From Spirosoma terrae (GTDB taxonomy: Bacteria; Bacteroidota; Bacteroidia; Cytophagales; Spirosomataceae): a stretch of 64,000 nucleotides of DNA. The DNA is taken from contig NZ_JAAFZH010000002.1 of NCBI RefSeq assembly GCF_010435915.1, positions 124,001 to 188,000 of the forward strand, in the 5' to 3' direction. Positions 62,881 to 64,000 of this stretch are shown piece by piece. The position numbers and the translations under genes were made by a program. Below the pieces are notes generated by a model, which did not search any database, was not told where the DNA came from, and saw nothing but the letters and a program-made list of their open reading frames with translations. The stretch's first letter is position 1. Each line of letters opens with the position of its first letter.

Positions 62881-63224
62881 ACGTATTGTTTTTGTTAAGG
62901 AATCACGAATTGAACGGGTATAGAGCAGAAAAAAAACAGGTAAATAAGTGCCGGATGTAGGCTAACGAAAGCAACTGACAATGCCTGACCCTCCTCATAA
63001 CGCAATGGGAACGGCCAGCTGGACTCTGGAGTAGCGCATAGCCGTTTATTGACTGTCAATCAGGAAATAAGTATTGTAGTGCCGCACGGGCGCGAGGTGG
63101 CCGTATCTGGCCTTGGCTAGACAATAAATTGATCCAGCAACTAATGAGGGACGCTTCTGGATACGACGTGGATCACTCTATCCGTTGAGTGAATAACGCT
63201 GAACAGTGTAGAACGATTTATTGG
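62881..63224 (-). other. Long leader before SnoaL (d), no gene seen
   Basis: These 344 bases hold no supported gene. Several short GC-rich inverted stretches occur (for example near 63095-63125), but no clear terminator or known riboswitch. They separate promoter copy B from the SnoaL-aldolase pair. Confidence 0.4.
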
Positions 63225-63374
63225 TTTCATAAAAAGAGGAAGGTATTAGGTAGGGAATGACGCTGCATTCGAATTGCATACCAAAGCTATACGTTTGGCG
63301 TTACCCGAAAAGCGATTTGCCGTGAACAGCAGGGTACATGGAGTAAACGACACGCTTTTGGGCGTGAGTTAGTC
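63225..63374 (-). promoter_or_regulatory. Duplicated promoter/operator region, copy B
   Basis: Second copy of the 150-bp block. It has the same -7 box TAGCTTTG at the same offset (63289-63282 on the minus strand) and the same upstream block (63311-63371). The 21-bp-spaced half-sites are slightly degenerate here (GTGAACAGCA and GTAAACGACA). It lies directly after the LytTR regulator's stop codon and upstream of the SnoaL-aldolase unit. Confidence 0.6.
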
Positions 63375-63382
63375 AGGGCTAC

Positions 63383-64000
63383 TTACCTGAACCGGAAATG
63401 ATGCAGAAATTCCTCTTTATAAACCCGGCCAAGAGGAACCGTTTGGCCAGGAACCTGTACTTCATAGTCGCTGAACGACTCTACATGAGAGAGGTTTACG
63501 GCGTAGGAGCGATGCACCCGAATAAGGGCCATATCGGCCAATCGTTGCAGTAATACCGCTAGCGAGATACGTAACACAAACTTGCGTGTTGGCGTAACAA
63601 CGGTTGTGTATTTATCTTCGGCTTCAACGTAAAGCACCTCGCCTTTATGCAGGCGAACAAACTGGTAGTTCTGTTTGATAAATATATAGTCGCCAACCTG
63701 CAGAATGGTTTCTCCCTCGCGGGCATTCATCGGTATGGTTATGGGATCGTTTGCGGGGGCTTTGCCAGTATTGGTGATGTAGGCAAAGTTGCTGAGCGCA
63801 ATTTCGATGGCAATGCGTAAGCTATCGGTCGTAACGGGTTTGGTTAGGTAGGCGGCTGGTTTAGTGACTTTAGCTTGTTCGAGCGTTTCCCGATCGGTTA
63901 GCGCTGATAAATAAATAATCGGGATCGGGCTTTCGGAGGCTAGTTGCCGCGCTGTTTCTATGCCATTCCAATCGCCCCGTAGATTAATATCGCAAATGGC
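63383..64000 (-). CDS. LytTR-family response regulator, truncated by the window edge
   Basis: The frame is open to base 64000, so the 5' end is outside the window. The visible N-terminal part is a receiver domain from the phospho-Asp strand onward (ICDINLRGDWNGIETARQL, then IIYLSALTD and YLTKPVT with the conserved Lys). A linker leads to a LytTR DNA-binding domain (KGEVLYVEAEDKYTTV, IRVHRSYAVNLSHVESF, VPLGRVYKEEFLHHF). The ATG at 63730 is internal. The gene directly adjoins promoter copy B, so it is the best candidate activator of both duplicated promoters. Confidence 0.92.
   Translation of the reverse strand, partial: AICDINLRGDWNGIETARQLASESPIPIIYLSALTDRETLEQAKVTKPAAYLTKPVTTDSLRIAIEIALSNFAYITNTGKAPANDPITIPMNAREGETILQVGDYIFIKQNYQFVRLHKGEVLYVEAEDKYTTVVTPTRKFVLRISLAVLLQRLADMALIRVHRSYAVNLSHVESFSDYEVQVPGQTVPLGRVYKEEFLHHFRFR

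Overview
The window looks like chromosome from a member of the Bacteroidota, most likely a Cytophagales bacterium close to Spirosoma. The family mix supports this: two-component propeller (Reg_prop/Y_Y_Y) kinase, DUF5686 outer-membrane protein, TonB-dependent receptor, class II aldolase, large-insert LepB. So do two promoters matching the Bacteroidota form TTG-N20-TAnnTTTG, upstream of deaD and greA. No rRNA, tRNA, transposase, phage gene or CRISPR array was recognised.

Layout. 1-12 kb is housekeeping: lepB (cut by the left edge), a cell-wall amidase, ung, apaG, a methyltransferase, a copper-monooxygenase-like lipoprotein split by a -1 frameshift, a deaD-type RNA helicase with a long leader and RGG-like repeats, and hypothetical exported proteins. 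12-19 kb holds fbaA, an RND efflux pump pair and an M24 peptidase. 20-29 kb holds a DUF5686 protein, two Tat-type exported enzymes, a HIT protein, greA with an attenuator-like leader, fmt, a YdjC-type deacetylase and folA. Many gene ends carry perfect inverted repeats that act as shared terminators.

28.9-49.1 kb is a signalling region, nearly all on the minus strand. One tight unit (38.8 to 29.0 kb) encodes an ATP/ADP-translocase-like membrane protein with HEAT repeats, a propeller sensor kinase whose phospho-acceptor His is replaced by Asp, an intact histidine kinase, a receiver-SpoIIE phosphatase and a bestrophin channel. A second unit (46.5 to 39.7 kb) encodes a STAS protein, an RsbW-type kinase, a membrane-anchored nSTAND/WD40 NTPase and a TonB-dependent receptor with a TPR-like N-terminus. 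A second STAS gene is coupled to glgX. Together these make a partner-switching network without a visible sigma factor. About 34.5-39.7 kb is clearly AT-richer than its surroundings.

49.1-64 kb is the most unusual part. Twelve closely spaced minus-strand genes (61350 to 49146) encode DJ-1/PfpI proteins (three), SnoaL/NTF2-like proteins (three), a ThDP-dependent decarboxylase-like enzyme, a two-gene xanthine-oxidase-family enzyme, a metallo-beta-lactamase-fold protein, a VOC protein and an AGE-fold protein. A second unit (62880 to 61686) adds another SnoaL protein and an HpcH/HpaI aldolase. Both units lie downstream of near-identical 150-bp promoter copies, each with a TAGCTTTG -7 box and a conserved upstream block, and a LytTR response regulator lies beside the second copy. 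In the molybdenum enzyme all four Cys of the second [2Fe-2S] cluster are substituted, the usual GGGFG motif reads GESNG, and the catalytic Glu position is Asp. This looks like a coordinately regulated, undescribed aldehyde/2-oxoacid-type pathway or a repurposed enzyme set.
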